This document shows positions 1 through 5,179 of a stretch of DNA of 6,352 bases, piece by piece. The position numbers and the translations under genes were made by a program. Position 1 is the first letter of the stretch. Each line of letters opens with the position of its first letter. The notes under the pieces were generated by a model. It made no database searches. It was not told the origin of the DNA and was given only the letters and a program-made list of their open reading frames with translations. The DNA comes from Candidatus Hodarchaeota archaeon (GTDB taxonomy: Archaea > Asgardarchaeota > Heimdallarchaeia > Hodarchaeales > YT1-057), in contig JAEOTI010000744.1 of assembly GCA_016839955.1 (NCBI GenBank), positions 1-6,352 on the forward strand. Reading direction: 5' to 3'.

Positions 1-894
1 ACGTGTAATATACCTCATAGAATTCAGAATTTTTGGAGAATCAACTGCTTTATTTCGAACTAAATTCCAAAGTTTTCCGTTTGAAATAGCCCATCTACAA
101 CGTTGTAATTGGTGTTCAGTAATTATAATATTATGATTGAGTAGTTTTTTTTCCCCGTTAAGATTCTTACAAGCATGACAAAAGCATGGGGCTTTCAATT
201 CGGTAGAATCAAAGGTAGATCCATCTGGAAAAATATAATGACCTTTGATTGATGCAAGAACTGCAAATGATACGTCAAATAGATCTACTCCAAGGTAAGA
301 AAGTAATGGAAAATAATTAGGAGGTATTTTTGAAGCATATAGTAAATGTTGGGCTGGTACTTTCTCCCTTATATCAATTAGGTCGTAAACCAATTTTTTT
401 GGATTCTTGAGATTGTTAGCGACATCGATTATATTGTAAATCAGGGAATGATTTGATTTTATTAGATGTGAAACAGGTATACCTATATCTAATGAAATTG
501 CTAGTGCAAGTGGAGTAGTCTCCTTGAGAGATTCGTGTGTATCGAGTAAAAGATGGGAATATGGGTCATCATCAACAGACACTTGAGCACTGTCTTGTGG
601 TAACTGTATGAAACCATCTTGATTGTTTTCTAAGTGAATCTCTTGATTGACGTCATGGATGTCACTCGAGGGTTCAATACCATAAAACTGCCATGAAGGG
701 AGTATTCTAAGTGGGATGTTGATTATTTCCTTAATATTGATTTTATTCGAATCATTTTTTGGAATATAATCAAGAGGAGCCATACATTTTGCAACAAAAC
801 TAGGTGTTTCAACATTCTGATTAGAAAAACTGAGTTTTCCTAAACGTCCTAAACCATCTTGCGAAAATACTTCAAAAACGGAATTCTGTTTCAG
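1..894 (-). CDS. tRNA-guanine transglycosylase-superfamily protein, probably archaeosine synthase (ArcS)-like, partial, start unclear
   Basis: The minus strand is open from 897 to the left edge, giving about 298 residues; the C-terminus lies outside. The N-terminus (FEVFSQDGLGRLGKL, then ETPSFV) matches the start of archaeal transglycosylases. Near residue 207 comes GVDLFD, followed by a zinc site C237-x-C239-x2-C242-x11-H254 and the usual tail (HN, then RWAISNGKLWNLV). The family acts in making the archaeosine base at position 15 of archaeal tRNAs. I see no DSGG motif, which carries a catalytic Asp in true transglycosylases; the matching stretch is short and diverged. That favours the ArcS-type TGT-like domain over TgtA (inference). 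No ATG, GTG or TTG lies between an in-frame TAA at 900-898 and ATG 783, which would remove the conserved N-terminus. I used CTG 894 as the nominal start. ATG 948, overlapping the upstream RING stop, and ATG 906 are in frame but before the TAA. Superfamily sure; ArcS versus TgtA about two to one. Confidence 0.8.
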   Translation of the reverse strand, partial: MKQNSVFEVFSQDGLGRLGKLSFSNQNVETPSFVAKCMAPLDYIPKNDSNKINIKEIINIPLRILPSWQFYGIEPSSDIHDVNQEIHLENNQDGFIQLPQDSAQVSVDDDPYSHLLLDTHESLKETTPLALAISLDIGIPVSHLIKSNHSLIYNIIDVANNLKNPKKLVYDLIDIREKVPAQHLLYASKIPPNYFPLLSYLGVDLFDVSFAVLASIKGHYIFPDGSTFDSTELKAPCFCHACKNLNGEKKLLNHNIIITEHQLQRCRWAISNGKLWNLVRNKAVDSPKILNSMRYITR

Positions 895-944
895 TTTTTA
901 TTCCATCCCCTCGATTATCACGATTTCAAAAGGTATATTAGATA

Positions 945-1556
945 TCATTGTGTTTGGACCGGTGCTTGATATGTAACAAGGTCTACAGGTGTAAGCTCTT
1001 GTCGACAGACGGGACAGGTTCCTTTGATCTTAATCCATTCCGCCAAGTGCTCCTGATGTCCTCCACGAAGGCATTGAGGGCAAAAGGATAGTTTTCGATC
1101 AATATCTCCTACAACTGGTTTCATACAAACAACACATTTTTCATTCTCAAGATCTGCTGGGAGTGTTTCGAGAGCAACACTCAAAGCTTGCAGTTCTTGT
1201 TGAACTGTTTCGTCATCTTCTCCTTCTGCTATTCTTTCTCGCATAGACAACAATCGGGTTCTAAGAAAATTCCTTCTCCCATCAGTGAGTTTTATCCCTG
1301 AAATCTTCTCGCGGTCTTCAAGGTTCGCTAAATAGTTATCAATACGGTCAGTTGTGTCTTTTCTTGTCTCTTGAATTTTCTTCTTCATACGGTCAATCCA
1401 AGATGGTTTTTCATCAGCTATTAATGGGAGTTCAGTTCTAACAGGTGATGGAGTTGGTTCTTCTAAATTTGATGACCGTGAACGGGTACCACATTTATGA
1501 CAAAATTGACTTCTTTCCCTTAAGGTGGTCCCACACTTAAAACAAAACTTCGCCAT
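945..1556 (-). CDS. Zinc ribbon plus C-terminal RING-type zinc-finger protein (203 aa)
   Basis: A short N-terminal zinc ribbon carries C5-x2-C8 and C19-x2-C22. A proline-rich linker (about 33-45) and a charged helical segment (about 50-138) follow. The C-terminus is a cross-brace finger: C141-x2-C144, C159-x2-C162, H167-x2-H170, then C181-P-V-C184, with W174 after the second His. All eight finger ligands are present. Spacing and the GGHxxHxxxW signature fit the RING group. RING domains in other systems recruit ubiquitin-conjugating enzymes or act as assembly modules; neither role is shown here, and no ubiquitin, E1, E2 or deubiquitinase gene lies in the window. The protein looks cytosolic, with no signal peptide or membrane segment. 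ATG 1556 has no clear Shine-Dalgarno. Its stop TGA overlaps an ATG (948) in the frame of the downstream transglycosylase-like gene, suggesting cotranscription. The ORF is solid and the RING-like assignment good; biological role unknown. Confidence 0.9.
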   Translation of the reverse strand: MAKFCFKCGTTLRERSQFCHKCGTRSRSSNLEEPTPSPVRTELPLIADEKPSWIDRMKKKIQETRKDTTDRIDNYLANLEDREKISGIKLTDGRRNFLRTRLLSMRERIAEGEDDETVQQELQALSVALETLPADLENEKCVVCMKPVVGDIDRKLSFCPQCLRGGHQEHLAEWIKIKGTCPVCRQELTPVDLVTYQAPVQTQ

Positions 1557-1732
1557 CGACTTCGTCGTCCAAGCGTATCATTAATAGGAAGATTTTCAAT
1601 ATTGTTCAAAATATTTTTCCTTGATTGGTCAATTAATATTTCAATATTAAAAATAAATCCGGGAAATCAGTCAAAATTGACATCTAAAAAGGAATAACCA
1701 AGAATTAGAGGAATTCAACTTAAAACTTAGAA
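1557..1732. other. Intergenic region, AT-rich with small palindromes
   Basis: This 176-base gap should hold the 3' end of the 207-aa gene transcript and the promoter of the RING gene. It contains a perfect 7-bp inverted repeat with a 4-base loop (1633-1639 and 1644-1650). It also holds short T-runs on the minus strand (1690-1686 and around 1655-1651) that could end transcription of the gene before it. I could not pick one convincing TATA element for the RING gene; TATTAATG-like sequence near 1573-1584 is the best placed. Confidence 0.35.
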
Positions 1733-2356
1733 TCAGTAAGACGGATTAGCAGGAGGAGCTCCAGTTTCTTGAATTCTGGAATTCAAATTCTCTTCAAGGT
1801 AAATAATTTCTTCAAGAAGGTCCTCTAGGCGACTCACTTCAATATAAGGTTCGGCTGCCCATATTGTCATTAATAATGAATAAACAGCGGGTTGAAGGGG
1901 TTTACTTGACATCTCGTGTACAATGGTTTGTCTAACTTGAAGTTCCGTGGAGTACATATCAACAATTTCAGTAGTAAATTCTTCTGCTTGTTCAACTAAA
2001 CGCCAATCAGCACTCTCAGGTTCAAAGAAATAGCGAGCCATATCTTTAAGATTGAACACTAATTGTTTACGAAGGTCATCAAATTCTTTGACAATTGCAG
2101 AAAGGAGATCAACGGATCTCTTCATTTCAGGGATTTTCTTTCCAATATGTTCAACTAGTTTTGCTGTTAGCCTCTCTTCAATTTGATCGAATCTGGAAAT
2201 GTCTTTAGCGTATAAACTCTTGTTCGCTGCAAGAACCAACTTTGAAACAAGACCCATAATGGTGTTAACCGTGGTAAGTGATCGTTGTTGAACCCTTTGC
2301 CATTTCTCAATGGCTTCACGCACCTTTTTTTGGTACTGGTTGATATCTAACGGCAA
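1733..2356 (-). CDS. Hypothetical helical protein (207 aa)
   Basis: I do not recognise this family. The start is TTG at 2356-2354, supported by a strong Shine-Dalgarno (GGAGGA, 2370-2365) at 8 bases spacing and a TATA-like element further up. The product looks almost wholly alpha-helical: long stretches rich in Leu, Ile, Glu, Lys and Gln run from about residue 5 to 195. They include charged coiled-coil-like parts (VKEFDDLRKQLV, about 88-99; LEDLLEEIIYLEENL, about 178-192). The tail is short and proline-rich (GAPPANPSY). I see no Cys pattern, nucleotide-binding motif, signal peptide or clear membrane helix, so a cytosolic protein-interaction or scaffold role is only a guess. It sits upstream of the RING gene on the same strand, separated by 176 bases, so it may be a separate transcription unit. 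Codon use and the good initiation signals make it a real gene. Confidence 0.85.
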   Translation of the reverse strand: MPLDINQYQKKVREAIEKWQRVQQRSLTTVNTIMGLVSKLVLAANKSLYAKDISRFDQIEERLTAKLVEHIGKKIPEMKRSVDLLSAIVKEFDDLRKQLVFNLKDMARYFFEPESADWRLVEQAEEFTTEIVDMYSTELQVRQTIVHEMSSKPLQPAVYSLLMTIWAAEPYIEVSRLEDLLEEIIYLEENLNSRIQETGAPPANPSY

Positions 2357-2364
2357 AGGGGTCG

Positions 2365-2370
2365 TCCTCC
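2365..2370 (-). promoter_or_regulatory. Shine-Dalgarno deciding a TTG start
   Basis: GGAGGA on the minus strand lies 8 bases before TTG 2356. No ATG is available in this frame near the start, so this strong ribosome binding site is the main reason to accept TTG as initiator of the 207-aa protein. Confidence 0.8.
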
Positions 2371-2401
2371 ATTCTGAGTAAAGCGATAAAATCTTCTATA
2401 C

Positions 2402-2415
2402 AATAATATATATTC
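2402..2415 (-). promoter_or_regulatory. TATA-like promoter element for the 207-aa gene
   Basis: The minus strand reads GAATATATATTATT here, about 50 bases before TTG 2356. Archaeal transcription usually starts about 25 bases after the TATA centre, giving a leader of roughly 25 bases that would include the GGAGGA ribosome binding site. The geometry fits, but this is inferred from sequence only. Confidence 0.5.
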
Positions 2416-2532
2416 CTCATGTTTAAGAACTATTCTAATAAGGTTGCTCGGACATTTTTCAATATGGGTACCACACAGAAACCTTTTCCACTAAATATCA
2501 GGTCATTCTACCCTCATCTATTCAGCAACGGA

Positions 2533-2567
2533 ATTCTGTTCTTAGTTCATGGTAACTCGACCATGAC
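2533..2567 (+). repeat. 35-bp imperfect direct repeat, copy 1
   Basis: This copy matches 2780-2814 at 29 of 35 positions without gaps, 247 bases apart. The shared core includes CTCGACC and ends in TGAC. Similarity stops sharply on both sides. Function unknown; a regulatory site pair or a relic of duplicated sequence are both possible. Confidence 0.65.
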
Positions 2568-2574
2568 TCAAGTC

Positions 2575-2594
2575 TTCTAGCTTTCCTGCTAGAA
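2575..2594. other. Small hairpin (7-bp stem, 6-base loop)
   Basis: TTCTAGC (2575-2581) and GCTAGAA (2588-2594) pair perfectly around the loop TTTCCT, a few bases after repeat copy 1. No T-run follows on the plus strand. On the minus strand the flanking sequence is not a good terminator tail either. It may be a protein-binding palindrome or chance. Confidence 0.35.
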
Positions 2595-2779
2595 AATCCT
2601 GCACGACGAAATTTACGAAAGGTGGTAAGTGATTTTTTAAGAATAAACACCCAACAGTCAATTTTTTTGATAGTCTTTTGAGATTTTGATTTTTATTGGT
2701 ATATTGGTAAATTTTCCATACATTATTAATCATATTATTGATGTGGTATCTGTGTCTTCTCAAGTCAATTTATCTCGAC

Positions 2780-2814
2780 ATTTTGTTCTTGGTTCACTGT
2801 ATCTCGACCGTGAC
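2780..2814 (+). repeat. 35-bp imperfect direct repeat, copy 2
   Basis: This is the partner of 2533-2567, with six mismatches in 35 bases. A short overlapping echo is also present: TATCTCGAC occurs at 2771-2779 and again at 2800-2808, so the copy has internal repetition that the other copy lacks. Confidence 0.65.
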
Positions 2815-2911
2815 GAAGAACTGCAGTATTTTAATACTGATCTTCCCTTATTGGATAAACATTATCAGTTTGTCTCAAAAGTTGGGAGTTAATAAACCAA
2901 TTAACTGCTTA

Positions 2912-2995
2912 TCAAATATCTTGTTGACAAGTTGGACACGTTCCTCAAAATCTCATTCCATTACTTGGGCAGAAAAAAGTATTTTGAAAATCAAT
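2912..2995 (-). pseudogene. Decayed RING-finger gene fragment
   Basis: Read on the minus strand, one frame gives FCP (from 2974), then a stop, then GTCPTCQQDI and a final stop (2914-2912). This parallels the end of the intact RING protein, where FCPQC is followed by KGTCPVCRQEL. A WNEIL block (2960-2946) in another frame matches its WIKIK block. Aligned from that Trp codon, about 31 of 45 bases agree with one extra base. About 13 codons holding the CxxGGHxxH part are missing. Upstream, ATTGAT and FC-coding sequence also align; the first CxxC knuckle is not visible. It therefore looks like a relic of a paralogous RING gene with a deletion, frameshift and stops. It lies right behind the 120-aa gene on the same strand, which could once have been its 5' part. 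It is unlikely to make a working finger. Confidence 0.6.
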
Positions 2996-3032
2996 GAGGA
3001 ACTCACGGGTTGAACTATTAGTACTTTAACTC

Positions 3033-3395
3033 CTACCCTTCTTCTGTTTCCTCAAACACTTCACCAATAATCTCATTGCGTAACTCATCGACTACATCAA
3101 AAGACTGCTTAAGGATTTGTGATACGAGGTCTTGGAGTTTCTGTTTTGCTTCACTCGTAACAATTCGTGCTACTCTTTCTCCTAAAATGAGTTTTTTAAC
3201 CGCAGTCATATCATCGGAGTAATATTCACTAATGGTATCACTCACTCTTGTTTCCGTCGACTCTTGGATCTGCTTAATGATTCCATCGAGTTTCTCCTTA
3301 ACAATTATCTCTTCTAAACTTTGTTGAAGCTCTTCTTCGATTTCATCCATCACTTCATCAAAAATCGTTTTAGCTATACCAGTTAATTCTGTCAT
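3033..3395 (-). CDS. Hypothetical acidic helical protein (120 aa)
   Basis: I do not recognise this family. I chose ATG 3395 (MTELTGIAKTIF) over the in-frame ATG 3422, because a TATA-like element at 3421-3430 would put transcription start close to 3400. That gives a nearly leaderless message and makes the longer form (9 more residues) untranscribable. The product is almost all helix and strongly acidic, with amphipathic stretches (FDEVMDEIEEELQQSLEEI near the N-terminus; QKLQDLVSQILKQSFDVVDELRNEI near the C-terminus) and an acidic end EVFEETEEG. There is no Cys, no signal peptide and no membrane helix. Gross character resembles the 207-aa neighbour, though I see no sequence match. A decayed RING fragment follows its stop on the same strand, so this could be a helical region cut off from a former RING protein. 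That is inference; the ORF itself looks maintained. Confidence 0.7.
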   Translation of the reverse strand: MTELTGIAKTIFDEVMDEIEEELQQSLEEIIVKEKLDGIIKQIQESTETRVSDTISEYYSDDMTAVKKLILGERVARIVTSEAKQKLQDLVSQILKQSFDVVDELRNEIIGEVFEETEEG

Positions 3396-3420
3396 AATAA
3401 TCCACTTTACATGGAAAACC

Positions 3421-3430
3421 AATTATATTA
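3421..3430 (-). promoter_or_regulatory. TATA-like element for the 120-aa gene
   Basis: The minus strand reads TAATATAATT, preceded by a purine-rich stretch (AAAAAAGAAA) in the usual place of a TFB recognition element. Its centre lies about 31 bases before ATG 3395, implying a leader of only a few bases. Confidence 0.45.
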
Positions 3431-3549
3431 TTTCTTTTTTTTCCAAATTAATTAGACCTTCAAAATCTCCTGCTTCTTTTTAATCCTCCATTAATTAAAA
3501 ATTAAGGAAATTTGATTAGCAGACATGAAGAGTCCTATTCTAAATATGA

Positions 3550-3762
3550 GTGTGGTCAAAGTTGGTTGCTGTAAGGGTGAAATCAGTTATTTATGACTGT
3601 AATAATACTGATTGTCATTATTATTGGGTTAATGTCCAGACTGGAGACGAAAAGTGTGATCGGCAGCGGTATGTTCATCTTCGTATTAGTGTTGACGATA
3701 AAATCCAGATAAAATGTTCAGAATACAAGCCAAGGGATATGTCCAAAGAAAAAATTTGGTAA
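3550..3762 (+). CDS. Small Cys-containing hypothetical protein (70 aa)
   Basis: A GTG at 3550, directly after an in-frame TGA, opens a 70-codon frame; there is no ATG choice and no clear Shine-Dalgarno. The sequence looks protein-like: C17-x4-C22-H23, an aromatic YYW, then C36 and C56, spaced like a small metal-binding or beta-rich domain (VHLRISVDDKIQIKCSEYKPRD). No family is recognised. The missing start signals could mean this is the 3' end of a shortened gene. It is divergent from the 120-aa gene and is followed by a T7 run (3779-3785) suitable as a terminator. An overlapping frame begins with ATG 3546 but stops after 16 codons. It is a moderate-confidence gene or gene remnant. Confidence 0.45.
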   Translation: MWSKLVAVRVKSVIYDCNNTDCHYYWVNVQTGDEKCDRQRYVHLRISVDDKIQIKCSEYKPRDMSKEKIW

Positions 3763-3778
3763 TTGATCATTTAAACAA

Positions 3779-3785
3779 TTTTTTT
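3779..3785 (+). terminator. T-run terminator after the 70-aa ORF
   Basis: Seven T residues on the plus strand lie 17 bases after the TAA of the 70-aa ORF and just before a new TATA-like element. Oligo-T alone is enough for archaeal transcription termination, so this is a plausible end of that transcript. Confidence 0.45.
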
Positions 3786-3792
3786 GTGAAGC

Positions 3793-3800
3793 ATTTATAA
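3793..3800 (+). promoter_or_regulatory. TATA-like element for the truncated RHH ORF
   Basis: ATTTATAA lies with its centre about 28 bases before ATG 3825, the classic archaeal distance for a leaderless message starting at or next to the ATG. The promoter therefore looks intact even though the gene is cut short. Confidence 0.5.
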
Positions 3801-3824
3801 TCTGTAAACATACATAATATTGTG

Positions 3825-3917
3825 ATGCGTGTGGAAGTAGCTTCGGTCAGATTGACGGATCAAGAGAACGAATTCATAGAACGGTTAATAGCGACCGGAA
3901 AATACAAATCAACCTGA
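3825..3917 (+). pseudogene. Truncated ParD/CopG-like ribbon-helix-helix antitoxin (30 aa)
   Basis: ATG 3825 opens a 30-residue frame, MRVEVASVRLTDQENEF onward, ending ATGKYKST before a TGA. It matches the start of ParD/CopG-type antitoxins: a beta-strand (VEVASVRL), helix 1 (TDQENEFIERLIATG), and the KYKST turn where a SEVIR-like second helix normally follows. The second helix is lost. One shifted frame resumes with Glu right after the stop but does not match a ribbon-helix-helix helix beyond that, so a small indel followed by decay is likely. No matching ParE toxin is visible; the convergent minus-strand pair next door belongs to another family. It could instead be a genuine micro-ORF, but half an RHH fold should not bind DNA. 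Confidence 0.6.
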
Positions 3918-3981
3918 AAGCGGAGCAATCTCTAATCTATCGAATAGTAAAAGGTAATTTGATTATTGAAAACTCAAACCT

Positions 3982-3988
3982 AAAAAAA
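3982..3988 (-). terminator. T-run terminator after the toxin gene
   Basis: Seven T residues on the minus strand begin immediately after the toxin TGA (3991-3989). This is a compact archaeal-style terminator for the antitoxin-toxin operon. Confidence 0.55.
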
Positions 3989-4516
3989 TCAAGATTCATT
4001 TATTTCAGCTAAAACTGTATTATACAATTTCACTGAGATTCTATACGATGTTTGCTCACATAAAGCCTTAAATGAATTTAAAAAATCCTTTTTTGAAATA
4101 ATTTCTTGTTTCACAGCTAATAACAGAACTCCCACTGTTCCAATTACCTTTAAATTTAAACTAATCGCTACTTGTCTTGCCAAATAATCATCTAAGATAA
4201 CTTTTTGTTCAATTTTCGGTGTTTCTAGTGCAAGAGCTATAATACTAGCTTCTCCTTCATGGATAGAGTCTGTAGCTAATAAAGACTTCATAATAGCAGT
4301 TTTTCTCACGTCTTTAATTAGTAGCCAATCCTCTAGAGCTTGTTCTATTACAACTAGTTCAGGAGCGTCCTTTTTCTTTTTAATCTCATTTACTACTAGG
4401 TTTGATGTGATTGTCTCTGAAAATAATTCTTTTAATAAAGTAATTTTTCCAATCTGCCCTAAATATATCAATGGAGATGCATTAACATATGCTTTTACCC
4501 TTGTTTTCGAATCCAC
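3989..4516 (-). CDS. DUF3368 PIN-like toxin of a type II toxin-antitoxin pair (175 aa)
   Basis: The product carries the DUF3368/PIN-like pattern: YVNASPLIYLGQIGKI (about 11-26), acidic positions after it (NEI, about 43-45), HEGE (86-89), ILDDYLARQVA (about 107-117) and VIGTVGVLLLA (about 124-134). PIN-fold toxins are Mg-dependent ribonucleases, and the partner antitoxin neutralises them. The first catalytic Asp of classic PIN proteins is Asn12 here; NxSPLI is frequent in this subfamily. I chose GTG 4516 because GGAGG (4528-4524) lies 7 bases before it and the conserved domain begins at about residue 11. A longer frame up to 4624 adds Cys-rich sequence with no family match that lies wholly within the antitoxin gene. 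The gene overlaps the antitoxin by 22 bases, as expected for coupled synthesis. The substrate RNA is unknown. Confidence 0.85.
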   Translation of the reverse strand: MDSKTRVKAYVNASPLIYLGQIGKITLLKELFSETITSNLVVNEIKKKKDAPELVVIEQALEDWLLIKDVRKTAIMKSLLATDSIHEGEASIIALALETPKIEQKVILDDYLARQVAISLNLKVIGTVGVLLLAVKQEIISKKDFLNSFKALCEQTSYRISVKLYNTVLAEINES

Positions 4517-4800
4517 TCGATATCCTCCAAAATTGTTCTCTCGTCTATTGTTGAGATTGAATAAGTCTGGGCAATCTCCATAAACTCTGTCAAGGAAATT
4601 CCAGCAATGCTTGCAGCTTTCCATAAAGAAATTCGTCGTTTTTTAAATTCCTCAAGAGAATATTCCGTCAGATCTTTAGCCATAGCTTTTTCTATTAAAT
4701 TTCGGAGATAACTAGAACGATCTTGGATGTGTTTTAGTTTCATTAGAAAATTTAATTTTTTGTCCAGATCACTATCAATTCGTAAGGATAATGTCTTCAT
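4495..4800 (-). CDS. RHH-UPF0175 antitoxin (101 aa)
   Basis: Residues 1-40 (TLSLRIDSDLDKKL, then RSSYLRNLIEKA) form a ribbon-helix-helix DNA-binding domain. Residues about 45-80 (SLEEFKKRRISLWKAASIAGISLTEFMEI) match UPF0175, the helical domain seen in antitoxins paired with DUF3368 toxins. The protein should bind the downstream-encoded toxin and repress its own promoter as a dimer. ATG 4800 is preceded by a weak GTGA at 7 bases. A TATA-like element and an inverted repeat lie upstream, fitting autoregulation. The 3' end contains the toxin ribosome binding site and start. Intact in length and domain order. Confidence 0.88.
   Translation of the reverse strand: MKTLSLRIDSDLDKKLNFLMKLKHIQDRSSYLRNLIEKAMAKDLTEYSLEEFKKRRISLWKAASIAGISLTEFMEIAQTYSISTIDERTILEDIEWIRKQG
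4524..4528 (-). promoter_or_regulatory. Shine-Dalgarno deciding the toxin GTG start
   Basis: GGAGG on the minus strand inside the antitoxin gene lies 7 bases before GTG 4516. It fixes the toxin start and suggests translational coupling with the antitoxin. Confidence 0.8.
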
Positions 4801-4811
4801 AGTATTTCACG

Positions 4812-4834
4812 TATACTAGGTAATATCTAGCATA
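4812..4834. promoter_or_regulatory. Candidate operator of the toxin-antitoxin operon
   Basis: TATACTAG (4812-4819) and CTAGCATA (4827-4834) form an inverted repeat with 7 of 8 positions paired around a 7-base spacer. It lies between the TATA-like element and the antitoxin ATG, around the expected transcription start. This is where an autorepressing RHH dimer pair would act. Confidence 0.5.
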
Positions 4835-4847
4835 TAACTCTTACTCT

Positions 4848-4856
4848 AATATAAAT
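4848..4856 (-). promoter_or_regulatory. TATA-like promoter of the toxin-antitoxin operon
   Basis: TTTATATTA on the minus strand lies about 52 bases before ATG 4800. Transcription would start near 4827, within the candidate operator, leaving a leader of about 25 bases. Confidence 0.55.
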
Positions 4857-4860
4857 AGGT

Positions 4861-5179
4861 CTAAAGCCATGTAAGTAAAATATTAAGCGATGTAATGCTA
4901 AAAATTGGCTTTATCAGATATTATTGACAAAATGTTCAGTATAGGCGTGAAATAACAATCAATAAGTTAAAAGTGCTTGAAAGATTTCAAAAATGGTTCC
5001 CATTTTCTTGGAATTTACCATAAACTGAACTAGGGCAGAAAATATTTGATAACAGTCGTAATAAACTTGGTGTATCTTGGATCCTCAATAAAAGCTTTTT
5101 TAGAATTCGCTATTCTTGATTATTCTTGGAAAAATCTTCCCTGGAGTAGAAAATTTATCACTTACTGAAAAAATTCTCA
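4861..5179. other. Intergenic region without a recognisable gene
   Basis: About 320 bases between the toxin-antitoxin promoter and the terminator of the GTPase operon. Short open stretches exist on both strands: plus strand about 5047-5166, 40 codons from TTG; minus strand about 5100-5040, reading IEDPRYTKFITTVIKYFLP. None has a ribosome binding site, family signature or full length. They may be traces of a decayed gene. I see no tRNA, CRISPR or insertion-sequence ends. Confidence 0.4.

Larger units (their letters stand above)
2416..3032. other. Gene-poor region with repeats and pseudogene debris
   Basis: About 620 bases between two minus-strand genes hold no ORF I can defend. Overlapping short frames on both strands show no family signature, ribosome binding site or consistent coding bias. 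What can be seen is a decayed RING-finger fragment (2912-2995), a 35-bp direct repeat in two copies (2533-2567 and 2780-2814) and a 7-bp-stem hairpin (2575-2594). There is also a T6 run on the minus strand (2978-2973) that could end the transcript of the 120-aa gene. The mixture suggests remains of a duplication or insertion. Confidence 0.5.

Noticed and set aside
877..890. 14-base exact match to 2527-2540 (ACGGAATTCTG core)
   Set aside because: It looked like the end of a mobile element. But 877-890 is conserved transglycosylase coding sequence, and a match this short is near what chance gives in an AT-rich window.
1..948. Ordinary TgtA call for the left-edge gene
   Set aside because: N-terminus and zinc site agree, but the DSGG catalytic region is not visible and the middle is short, so the ArcS-type branch was preferred. 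The missing C-terminus leaves TgtA possible.
2542..2763. Minus-strand 73-codon frame
   Set aside because: No ribosome binding site or family signature, and it overlaps repeats and a rival plus-strand frame. It is best read as chance openness in the decayed gap.
2686..3013. Overlapping plus-strand frames of 68 and 91 codons
   Set aside because: They compete with each other and run antisense over the RING relic, and the longer one has low-complexity hydrophobic content. The RING similarity on the minus strand explains part of the region better.
4517..4624. N-terminal extension of the toxin frame
   Set aside because: Lies wholly inside the antitoxin gene and shows no family match. GTG 4516 has GGAGG at ideal spacing and fits the domain start.
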